NCBI RefSeq assembly: GCF_029227915.1
Contig: NC_079881.1
Span: forward strand, 17,709,501-17,769,500
Length of the DNA: 60,000 nucleotides
Direction: 5' to 3'
Origin: Hydractinia symbiolongicarpus
Lineage: Eukaryota; Cnidaria; Hydrozoa; Anthoathecata; Hydractiniidae
The position numbers were made by a program, and so were the translations under genes. Below the pieces are notes generated by a model that was given only the letters and a program-made list of their open reading frames with translations, was not told the origin of the DNA and did not search any database. Below are positions 25,222-34,441 of the stretch, piece after piece. Within the stretch, counting starts at the first letter, position 1. Every line of letters begins with the position of its first letter.

Positions 25222-26584
25222 ATGCGTGTACCCAAAGGGCCATTCAATTTTTCGTTGGTAAAACTTGGTTTTTGGCACAGAAAATGTCAATATCTTCATC
25301 TATTCAACACTTAACTCACTTTAGATTTCCAATTTTGGATTTCCAATCGTTTGAAATCAAATTTTGGAATTTTTCAATTTTGGATTTTTCAATTTTTCAA
25401 TTTCGAATTTTTTTAATTTCGTTTTTTTAATTTTGGATTTCTTCAATTTTTGGATGGCTATTTTCAATGTTTAATATATTTTTCAACTTTCTGTATTCTT
25501 TAATTCGACATTTTTTATTTTTTTGGATTTTCATTTTGTTATATTGTTATCTTTTTCACCAGACACTGTCTGAACCTTTTCTAACCAAACACTGGGCCTA
25601 ACACAACAAACTAGGCTAATAAAAGGCTTGGTGAATTGAGAAGTGGATCGACTCCAAACACACTATCACTGGCAATCGTTGATTTAGGGTACCACTTCAT
25701 GTAAAGTAATTTAGCCCCTTCCATTTTTCGTTCTTACGTGGGTCCAACATTGAAAAGTTGAAAATCATATTTATCTCTTATATGTTTATCAAATTTAAAT
25801 AAAATAAGATAAAAACATTTGTATACCTCTCTTACTGCTGATGCTGTCAATCTGTTTATCTCTTCTTGTCACTTCCGCGAAGTCATTTAATGTTTACTGC
25901 AAAATCTCTTCACTTATCTTTCGCTTAACCCTCTTACTCCAGGGTACATGGACTTAAAAATATCGCTGATTTCTTTGTGTGTTTTTTTATCGTTCAAAAG
26001 CGGCGATAAATATTCCATCGATAGTAGAGGAACGAGTAAAAAAAGACATAATTGCGAATAAGGTTACGGACTGTTCTCTGTGCATTAGCGAATGAACTAA
26101 CATGCGCCACACCCTCCTTTGTGGTGGGTAAACAAGAAAAATTTATTTGTCTGAACTTTTCTCTAGACAATTGTCCGAAAGAGTGAAAATAAATGAATGA
26201 ACTAACATCCGCGCCAACCCTCCTTAGTTGTGACTAGACAAAAAATTGTCAGAAATCTAAACAGGTGACCTGCGTAACGTGTGAAATTGAAAAAAATAAA
26301 ACTCCCAAAATTGAAAAACATAATAGTCAGGAATTGAAACTTCCTGAAATATCCAAAATTCAAATTTGAAAAAATCCAAAATCGAAAAATTAAAATAAAA
26401 ATCCAAAATTGAAAAATTGAAAGAAATCCAAAATTCCAAAATTCGATTTCACCTGAATGGAAATTCAAAATCGGAAACACTAAAGTGTTAAACTTAACTG
26501 TTAAATAGATAAGGACATGACATTTTCTGTGCAAGAACCAAGTTTTATCAACGAAAAATTGAATGGCCCTTTGGGTACACGCAT
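25222..26584. mobile_element. Foldback-type DNA element (MITE-like) with TA target duplication
   Basis: The ends match as inverted repeats: ATGCGTGTACCCAAAGGGCC starts at 25222 and its complement ends at 26584. TA lies directly outside on both sides (25220-25221, 26585-26586), as for Tc1/mariner-like insertion. Similarity continues inward for about 350 bp per arm, at first near-identical and then as repeated AAATTCCAAAATT/GGATTT words, so the element can fold into a very long hairpin. The centre (about 25560-26200) has no transposase. It contains a direct repeat of GAATGAACTAACAT (26090 and 26202). Non-autonomous; the family is not known to me. Confidence 0.75.
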
Positions 26585-26586
26585 TA

Positions 26587-27107
26587 CAAATAATCAACTA
26601 CCTAATCAACTTCCTAACAACAATTTTACAGAATTTCCATGGCTGTAAACATAAAAAAAAGTTCTTTTAAGCCAACATAACCAAGAATATTTTACGTACT
26701 ATTGTAGTAACAGCATTTTATAACCTCCGTTTAAACTTTTTTGAACTTCCTTGAAGGAATATCTGTAATGATTAACAATAATATTATTTTCATGTTTTTA
26801 GTCTTTTTTCACAACATACTACGATCTTTAAACGATTCAGTTCGTTATGATGAGATGGCGCCAAATTTGAATAAATATACAGACCACCACAACAAATCGA
26901 ACGCACAATGTTATGGCTTTATCTTTATTTACGAATCTTTATTTTCTTTATTTCATTATACTCCTAATTTTGGTTAGTAAATTAGTAGTATATAAAAAAA
27001 TGTCACATGTTTGATCTGCAAGCTTTTCTTGCTTCCTTACTTTGGGCGTATATACCCGTGACCATCACAATAAGGATAAATGTGTAAAAATACTGAATTA
27101 TAAATAA
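26587..27107. other. Spacer before the Helitron array
   Basis: AT-rich DNA with no supported gene, between the foldback element and the first Helitron terminus at 27108. Confidence 0.4.
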
Positions 27108-27551
27108 CTAGTGTATAAAGCCCGTGGATAAATCCACTTAGGCAAAAGGTCAATAAAAAAAAAGTTGTTTTAGATGTTTTGCTGACGTCAGCAGTGCAGT
27201 GCAGATAAAAAAACATTGCAAAATTTGTTTATTCTTTGTCTGTAATGTGTGGAGGTTGAAACGCTGGTCAAAATAACGTACAGAATCATATGTTCTCGAC
27301 GAACGCCTAAGGAGATATCAGGGATTAATAATTTTGCTGACGTCAGCAAAGAACCGTCAAAACCCTAAATATGGCTTCGCTTATGTTAATATACTTGCCT
27401 TTGATGTTAATATTATTTACTGTTAAAGGTTGGTAAATTGCAGAACCATTTTATTGGCAATGTTTTCCAGACTTTATGAAAGAAAGTAGTGAAGATAACA
27501 ATCCTATTTGCAAAAGTCACAGACAGGCAGAACTGGCATAATATTATATAG
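27108..27551 (-). mobile_element. Helitron-like element 1 of a head-to-tail array
   Basis: Read on the minus strand, the 3' end is a stem-loop AGTGGATTTATCCAC followed by a short spacer and CTAG at 27111-27108, the classic Helitron 3' terminus. The 5' end near 27551 (TCTATATAATATTATG, then CTGCCTGTCTGTGAC) resembles the family's TCTCTATTATAATAG start. Two TGCTGACGTCAGCA palindromes (near 27180 and 27340) lie inside. No Rep/helicase gene, so it is non-autonomous. Confidence 0.6.
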
Positions 27552-28325
27552 AGTAGTCGATAAGGCCCGTGGAAAAATCCCCTTAGGCAGGATAACAAAG
27601 AAAAACAACCGTCATTTAAATTTTGCTGACATCAGCAGAGACCTGTCAGAACACAAAAAATTTTTTTTAGAAATGTGTACGCCTGTTGCCTTCATCGTAT
27701 AGATCTTGAAACACTGATCAAGAAAATGTATAAGATGATGTACCTTTGACAAACGGTTGCAGAAATATTGAGGTTTAAAGAATTTTGGATGAAGTCATCA
27801 ACCCGTCCATCCCAAAACGGATTTAGGGACCAAGGTTTAGGAAACTTACCCAAATTGGTCTCAGGTGGTCCCTAGTTACCCACGCGGTGAAAAATCATTG
27901 GCGTCACCACCTCGTTTCCAAGTTATTTGACATCAAAGTTTCAGGTGCACTATAATGGTTTCATTAATTTAATATATTGACGTTAAAGTAGTGTTTTTTC
28001 ATCGCGTCGTAACGTCAGAAAATTTAACATATTAGACATGCATTTTTCGGCAACATCAAAGGAAAATGACCTTTTTTGTAGCCATGGCTGTAACATGAAA
28101 AATGATTTATTATAGAGCAGACCAGGCCAGTCGGTCTGTCTGGTCTTCAAAATCAACATAGTTATCATTAATTATTATTCAGCAGTCGTGTCGTGCGCAG
28201 TTCGCTTTTCCTTTAAAAGTATGAAAAGGGTTCACCCGTTTTTTTTATATCGCATTGCCTACATCTTGCTACTTGCGGTACCATTTTGCGTGACAGACAG
28301 ACGCATACGGGTATTATAATATAGA
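27552..28325 (-). mobile_element. Helitron-like element 2 (contains the duplication breakpoint)
   Basis: The minus-strand 3' end has the stem-loop around GGGGATTTTTCCACGGGCC and a degenerate CTA terminus near 27552. The 5' end TCTATATTATAATACCC abuts the CTAG of element 3 at 28325/28326. Interior text from about 27640 to 27985 is closely related, in the opposite orientation, to 56990-57450. The left breakpoint of the 8-kb tandem duplication falls at 27935, inside this element. A truncated second copy is at 35991-36381. Confidence 0.6.
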
Positions 28326-28461
28326 CTAGTCGTTAGCCCGTCCTTTAAATTCACCTGTCGCAACAAAGTGGCCAAAAATATATCGCATTTGCTATTGGTG
28401 CGCAATATAAAAATTTCGTGATTCTGTTATGGGACGCGGCTTCCGCGGCTTATTATAGAGA
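28326..28461 (-). mobile_element. Helitron-like element 3 (136 bp), repeated at 36382-36517
   Basis: The minus-strand element starts TCTCTATAATAAGCCGCGG at 28461 and ends GGGCTAACGACTAG at 28326. It joins its neighbours directly on both sides. It lacks coding capacity. Confidence 0.6.
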
Positions 28462-29631
28462 CTAGCCGGGAAACCCGGCGTCGAACTGCCGGGTTAAGCC
28501 ACAACTAAAGGTGTGAACGGGCGTTGAACACTCTGTGGAGCGCTTAATAACAACTGTAAACCGTGGCACACGATAAGGTGAAGCGCTTTAGTACAGGTAT
28601 GCGGTATGTCGTTAATCAAGTGAAGCTCATACACTTGTTGCGACTGTGCGCATACACCATTATAGTGTTGCAACTGTAACATATTTAAAAAAAAAAAAAT
28701 TCCCCGCAACAATAGCCGAAATAAATAAAGATATATTTTTTTATTTTGCGAAATAAGATTTTTTTAAAGTTAAAAAATTAATCGTGACACCGGACTGAGC
28801 ACATAGTACATTTAAACGGTGTTGCACAAGCGTACAGGGATGATTACCGAGAAAGTTTAAAAATTAATTGTCAGTGGGCTAACCCTTTAGTACAGGTAAA
28901 CCGTGTTGCACATGCGCATAGGCATAACAACCTTTTACAAAAAACAGTTTGTAGTTAACACTGGGCTAACCGCTTAGTACAGTTAAACAGAGTTGAACAG
29001 GCGTAATACCCTTTTCCAAAAAAACTTTATCGCAACTTCGGTTTAAATGAAAACCTCCTCCAGCTAAAGCGATTACTCAGCCATCTTATTTGCAGAAAAA
29101 GTTCTTAGGAAAATAAAAAAAAGGTTAAACTACCTAGCTAACTGCATTTAGCATAAAAATTATTGCTTCAGAATATTGTTGTAGCCAAACTGAATTTTAT
29201 ATTTTCACTTTGTAGCCAAAGATAGGAGATAGCCAAATGGCTACAGTATCAACATAAAAATAAATGTTGGGTAGGATAATTTTAGAAGATAAAAAAAGTC
29301 ATACAGGCCTACAAACCTCCCACAAACTGACCACACATTGCACATGACCATTTTCAAAATCAAAATGGCCTTCGTTCATTCAGCCGCGAAAATATATTGA
29401 ATTGTTTTTTATAAACGAAAATCTTGGATTCTTTCTGGTCGCGAAAATCGTGGATTGTTGTTTTAAAGAATCAGGCGTCGTGATCAGTATACTACGCGCT
29501 AGCGGTGAAAACAAAGTCGACAAAAATATATCGCATTTGGTATTGGTGCGCATTTTAAAAAAATTCGTGTTTCCGCCACGGGACACGGCTTTTGCAGACA
29601 CACAGACAGACGACGGCTATTATTAAAGAGA
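28462..29631 (-). mobile_element. Helitron-like element 4 (1,170 bp), repeated at 36518-37687
   Basis: The minus-strand 5' end is TCTCTTTAATAATAGCCG at 29631, next to a host A. The 3' end is a CCGGG-TTT-CCCGG stem-loop followed by CTAG at 28462, next to a host T. This is the A|TC...CTAG|T signature of Helitrons. Inside are three diverged repeats built on TTTAGTACAGGTAAACCGTGTTGCAC-like text (about 28580-29000). No Rep/helicase gene. Confidence 0.65.
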
Positions 29632-29994
29632 TTCTATTTGTACATAGTTACACTAATGTGAAAAATAAAAAATAATTTAGCGAAATATCCGAGAAATAGA
29701 GTCAAATAAAAATTAGGATAAGTAACAAAATATAAGCCAACAAGAAGACCTGTGGCTTAAAAATTTTCGTCAATTGCCTGGAAGATTCTAAAATTTGAAG
29801 TAAACCTTGAAAACAAAGAATTATGAAATAACAAAACCAGTAAGTATCCTATTCTCAAATATTAATTGTAACTAACCTGCAATGCTAAAATAGAACTTGT
29901 ATAATAAATTAAAAAAAAAAAAAAAATGAAAATTCACATATATCTAGATAGTATTCTAAAATAATAGTTAAAACTAACAGTTAAAAGAATTCTA
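29632..29994. other. Spacer between Helitron 4 and the polymerase relic (copy A)
   Basis: AT-rich DNA with a 15-A run near 29910-29925; no gene seen. Repeated at 37688-38050. Confidence 0.4.
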
Positions 29995-31340
29995 CAGTAA
30001 ATTATACGAAAAAGACATAACCGAAGTGAGCTATCAACATGCAAGAAATTATGAGAACGTTCAACATCAATAACATGGGCGAATATCATAACCTATCTTT
30101 AAAATCAGATGTATTATTATTAGCAGGAAAACTTCCGAAAATTATGCATGAAAAACTAAAAATTAGATCCAGCCTGGCACTACACGGTAGTGGCAGGCTG
30201 GATCACGGTACCCGGCTTATCATGGAATGCCTTCTAAAATCAACATCTATTGAACTATCATTACTAACAAATATTGATGCGTTGATGTTTTTCGAGAATT
30301 CAATACGTGGTGGTGTCTCTATGATAGGTGCTGAAAAGCAAACAATAAATACCTCGAAACTACGACGCCAAGAATCTCTCAAAACACCTAATGTACCTAG
30401 ATGCAAATAATTTATATTGATGAGCGAATAGGAATTAGAAAACATAAACCGCAGGAACAAGGGGTATATGCTTGAGGTAGATTTAGAATACTCACAAGAA
30501 TTATACGATGACCACAACGATTATCCATTTGCCTCACAAGGACTAAAAGTAAATAATGTAGAGAAACTAATACCGAACCGACGATTCAAAACAAACTACA
30601 TACTCCACTACAAAATAATGAATAACTCGATATTCAGCAAAACAATGGAAAACATCAGAAACCGGACAAAAAAAGTCATATCAAACAACAACGATAAAAC
30701 ATTAAAACTATGTTCAAAACACAACTACATCAAACGGACAATATTCAGCGATAACCTAGTTGCCCTCCACCTACTCCAAACCAAATTAAACTTTAATCAA
30801 CCGATAGATGTCGCGTTCTGTATTCTTGACATATCCCAATCTTAATGAGCAACTTCACTACAACGTGATGAAGAATAAATACAACGATAAAGCAAAACTG
30901 TTATTCATGGACACCGATTCCCTATGCTGTAAAATACAAACGGAAGACGTATATCAAGATAACAAGGAATACAATCATCTTCACGACCTCTCCAATTGCG
31001 ACAAAGACCATCCTAACCATGATAGCACAAACAAGAAGGTGTTAGGAAAGTTTAAGAATAAGTGTGGTGGAAAATTCATGAAAAGGTTTATAGGTTTAAG
31101 ATCAAAGTTATATGCATTTGAGGTGGATGAAAATGAAAATAAAAAGGCAATGGGGATAAAAAAACTGTCAAAGACCGACTAACATGTGATGCGTATGAGG
31201 ATTGTCTGTTCAAAGAAATAGAAACCCGACAGGAAATGAGTATCATCTGGAGCTACAGACATGAAATATTCACAGAAACGATGAATAAGCTGTAATACAA
31301 CAAAATAGAAATATACGCCTATGGTCATGATGCCTCCTGA
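29995..31340 (+). pseudogene. Polinton-type protein-primed DNA polymerase B relic, copy A
   Basis: Fragments in three frames follow the order of family B polymerases of Polinton/Maverick elements. NNMGEYHNLSLKSDVLLLA (about 30070-30125) is followed by a palate-like region ending SIRGGVSMI. Next comes LEVDLEYSQELYDDHNDYP (about 30473-30530) and the fingers/palm stretch with NNSIFSKTMENIRNR. LLFMDTDSL (about 30900-30930) carries the DTD catalytic motif, and FIGLRSKLYAFEV and IEIYAYGHD close the chain near 31340. Stops and frameshifts separate the pieces, the exonuclease domain is missing or eroded, and a GC-rich hairpin interrupts it at 30166-30204. Not functional. Confidence 0.75.
30166..30204. 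repeat. 39-nt near-perfect GC-rich hairpin within the polymerase relic
   Basis: GATCCAGCCTGGCACTAC (30166-30183) pairs with 30187-30204 with one mismatch, loop ACG. It is much richer in GC than its surroundings. Repeated at 38222-38260. It looks like an insertion into or replacement of a conserved polymerase segment. Confidence 0.75.
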
Positions 31341-31917
31341 TCACAAATAAGCCATCTCTTCATTAACTCTTGATGTAATATCGCAACATCATGACCAGGA
31401 AGAGCGTTGTGATGGATAAGTACCTCGTAAGTAGCCCCACGAAATGGTGTATAATATCCCTGTTTATTCGAGTCATCAGTAAATGGTACATACGGATCAT
31501 AACCTTCGTCAAGCTTTAACCCTCCCTGACCCCTGATCTCTTACTAAACCCATACGACGTAAGTAATGGTATGTAACTTGATACGTTTTCATCAGACAGG
31601 TAAAAAATGGACTTTTTACCCTCACCACTAACAGTCAAAACATTTTTTTTCCAATTATGAGCATATGCTTTATCTCTGACCTATATATCTCTTACTAAAC
31701 CCATACGACGTAAGTAATGGTATGTAACTTGATACGTTTTCATCAGACAGGTAAAAAATGGACTTTTTACCCTCCCGACAGTCAAAACATTTTTTTTACA
31801 ATTATGAGCATATGCTTTATTTTTAATTTTCTCTGGTGTGCTATGTGTTCCGGCAGCACAATGATATAAGTCCCGAGCACACATGGTGTGTAAGTCCCGG
31901 TCTGACAATTCGATCAA
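31333..31917 (-). pseudogene. Unknown ORF convergent with the polymerase relic, copy A
   Basis: The minus-strand frame 31917-31681 and, after a disruption, 31550-31333 both look coding. The C-terminal part contains GYDPYVPFTDD, HHNALPGHDVAIL and RWLICDQEAS, ending in TGA. Its 3' end overlaps the 3' end of the polymerase relic by a few bases, as expected for convergent genes in one element. A tandem duplication of about 150 bp (units starting near 31536 and 31687) breaks the middle. I do not recognise the family. Position suggests a Polinton-type accessory or virion gene, but that is inference only. Confidence 0.4.
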
Positions 31918-31967
31918 ACAGAGTAGGACCGTTCTTAAATTTTACTTTGATATATTCTATTTTTAAC

Positions 31968-32351
31968 ACACCTTTCCCGAGACTTATTCTTTTGATGTAC
32001 CGCAACTTTTTCTGTTGAGTTTTATGAAAAACGGACAACAGATTTGAATTCCTTATCAAAAATGTGATAAACAAAGAAAATTTCGAAACAATGCAGCAAG
32101 TAAACAACCTGCTATTCTAATTTAAAGATTTGTGGCATGTCCAACCTCCTTTTGAAAATGAGGCGGGACATAGTAACTTGAGCATTAAGAAGACTTTAAC
32201 TGTGATATATATCTCCTCAAAATAGCACTTTCTGTTAGCGCATCAAGTTAAACTTTTGCACATAAATTAAACAAACTATGCTGAATTCAAATATGGTATT
32301 CATATTTTACGAGTTTAAAAAAAGTATGACTCATGGTCTCGGGAAAGGTGT
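31968..32351. repeat. 16-bp inverted repeats 352 bp apart, copy A
   Basis: ACACCTTTCCCGAGAC at 31968-31983 is the exact reverse complement of 32336-32351. They could be the ends of a MITE of 384 bp, or two inverted pieces of one older sequence. No target duplication is evident. Repeated at 40024-40407. Confidence 0.5.
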
Positions 32352-33122
32352 ATTTCTCATAACTTATTCCGTGCTTAGCTCTCATTCCGTGCTTAGCTCT
32401 CGTTGAGGTCGGACGTATCTAAAACGCTCCGGTCTTGGCGCGCTAAGTCGAAGAAAGAAAAAAGAAGACTAAAGCTTGAAGAGCTCCTGCTTTGACAGCT
32501 AAGTCCTTTTTGATTTATTATATACTGTACTGCCTTCTTTACTTCATTTATATCTTTTCATTTCTTTAATTTGTTGTTTTGTAAGTTTTTTAAATTATTG
32601 TTTTTGTTAATAAATTGTTTTTATCCCAGTCAGTTTTTTATCCATCTATCATCTAATATGGTAGCTTTGCTGTGTTGTGGGTTCCTGCTGCTCCTTCTGT
32701 GTAACATCGTAAGGAAATGGGCTTGCCTCAGATCCTTTAAACATAGTTTTGGAAGAGCACATAACCGTAGAATGCAGGGGCGGATCTAGGATTTCTGATG
32801 TACCCCGTCATAAAATGTACTTATATTAGTGACACGCGAAGGCCCACCATGGTTGGGCCTGTGGGGCAAGAAAATTTTTAAACATTATAGGATCCTAGAT
32901 TGTCTGAAAACAACATTCCCGTATCTAAATTGTAAATTATTTTGAAAATAAAAAGGCTATTTGTCATTCATACAGCATAAAACGAAAATCGTTACCGTGT
33001 CATCTTTTCAACAATGTTGTTTGGTTGCTTCTCTTTCTTGCTGAGTTTCTATTGTTATATATGAAGCCTATGAACTAAAGAAACAAGATTATCTCATATA
33101 ATTTATAGATGTTAATAGGCCG

Positions 33123-33148
33123 TTTCGCTCAATATCAGAGCTCATCAG
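33123..33148 (-). ncRNA. Hammerhead ribozyme-like core, copy A
   Basis: The minus strand reads CTGATGA, then a GCTC/GAGC stem with a 7-nt loop, then GAAA. These are the two invariant hammerhead boxes separated by a perfectly paired helix II. Upstream CCTAGGCATG could supply a helix I strand. I could not find a matching second strand with a UH cleavage site, so helices I and III are unresolved. Hammerheads of this kind occur in Penelope-like elements and retrozymes. Identical in copy B (41179-41204). Confidence 0.55.
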
Positions 33149-33307
33149 CATGCCTAGGATAACAAAAAATGTCATCCAGACATGGAAAGCCAAATAAAAA
33201 AGAAGTAAAGAATTAAGATAACAAGATACAATGATGAGGAAAAAATAGAGAAAAATTTAGTTGTCAGTGGCATATTTATATTTAAAAAATACAGGATAAC
33301 TTGACAA

Positions 33308-33610
33308 CTGCAACTATGTTCTACTATTTCTTGACAGTTTTCAATTAAATGATAATGAATATTGGAATGAAATGGTTTTATATAAATTAAAATGAATGCA
33401 GGATAAAATGACAACTGAGTAACCCCATAGTCCCTGCAACTATGTTCTACTATTTCTTGACAGTTGCCAATTAAATGATAATGAATATTGCAATAAAATG
33501 GTTTGATATGAATAAAAATGAATGCAGGATAAAATGACAACTGAGTAACCCCATAGTCCCTGCAACTATGTTCTACTATTTCTTGACAGTTGTCAATTAA
33601 ATGAAAATGA
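33308..33610. repeat. 126-bp tandem repeats, copy A (about 2.4 units)
   Basis: The word CTGCAACTATG starts units at 33308, 33434 and 33560, giving a period of exactly 126 bp. 126 is a multiple of 3, so a minus-strand frame reads through as a repeated 42-residue pattern; this is probably not a real protein. In copy B only units from 41364 to 41524 remain. Confidence 0.85.
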
Positions 33611-33670
33611 ACTATGGACTAAAAAAATGGAAATGGAACACGAAATATGTTAACATAGATTAGTGGTTAT

Positions 33671-34024
33671 GTGGCGCCGTAGATTAGTGGTTATAGCTCT
33701 CGTACTCTGTGCGGGAGACCGGGGTTTGATTCCTCTTGACGGTGATTCAACATGGGCGAGTGAATGTTACCATAGCCCCGGGTTAACCCAAGCCATGTGA
33801 GGGAAATTGGGAAGATGGCACACTGTGTGGGCCGGTGGATGTTGCCGGGAGTTGTCTAGTAGAGCGCGGGCTCTAATTGGGTCTGCGTAGCTCAAAATGA
33901 GCATTAAATACTCGACTCTCCATCTACGCCATGGCCCCTCCTGGAAATAATATACAGGGTATATCCCTCGATATTTGTGAGGCTAGCCATGTAAAATATG
34001 CACATCTATCTATCTATCTATCTA
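33671..34024 (+). mobile_element. tRNA-derived SINE with ATCT-repeat tail, copy A
   Basis: The head has a pol III A-box-like TAGATTAGTGGTTA (33680-33693) and a B-box-like GGGTTTGATTCC (about 33721-33733) at tRNA spacing. Between them is a stem whose loop would place CTC as anticodon (tRNA-Glu-like). A roughly 240-bp unique body follows and the element ends in (ATCT)n at about 34003-34024. Short-tandem-repeat tails are typical of SINEs mobilised by CR1/L2-type LINEs. It is nested in the hAT5-like element. Confidence 0.75.
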
Positions 34025-34205
34025 CCATAGATACGGTTGCTAGCTCTCCAAGAGTAATAATCAAAACAAAAACCACGAATACATGTAGCTAGCTAGCTAG
34101 CCATAAGTAGTTCATGGTGATGACATAGTGATGTACACTTAATTACTATGGTAACAAATGGTCAGCAAAAATCAGAAATGGAAATTACAGAAAATAAAAT
34201 CTTAC

Positions 34206-34441
34206 CTCAATGCAACACAATTCTTGGAAGAAACTGATGCAGGAAGATAATTCAAAGCATCTTCATTCACACCAATTTCTCCACAAGAAAGTACAGCATA
34301 AAGCTGTTCTGTGTTTAAAAACACATTTTTATTTGAATTTATCCATTTCTCAGAATAAATACTAAATATTTCAATCAATTTCTGCAAATCTTCGTCTTGA
34401 AATAATTTCAAAACATCTTCTCTCACTGAACTAAACGCCAT
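34206..34441 (-). pseudogene. First coding exon of the hAT5-like element's gene, copy A
   Basis: An open frame of 78 codons from ATG 34441 ends at a consensus splice donor (GTAAGA at 34205). It begins MAFSSVREDVLKLFQDED. No downstream exon is present within the element, so this is the left-over 5' exon of an internally deleted autonomous transposon. No domain is recognised. Identical in copy B at 41909-42144. Confidence 0.5.

Noticed and set aside
33172-33540. Minus-strand frame with repeated 42-residue units
   Set aside because: It arises because the 126-bp tandem repeat has a period divisible by three. The protein is hydrophobic low-complexity text with no recognised domain.
33308-33610. 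CRISPR-like array
   Set aside because: The units are direct 126-bp repeats with no variable spacers, in eukaryotic DNA.
33671-33745. Possible functional tRNA gene
   Set aside because: A and B boxes are present, but the acceptor stem does not close and the sequence runs on into a SINE body with an ATCT tail.
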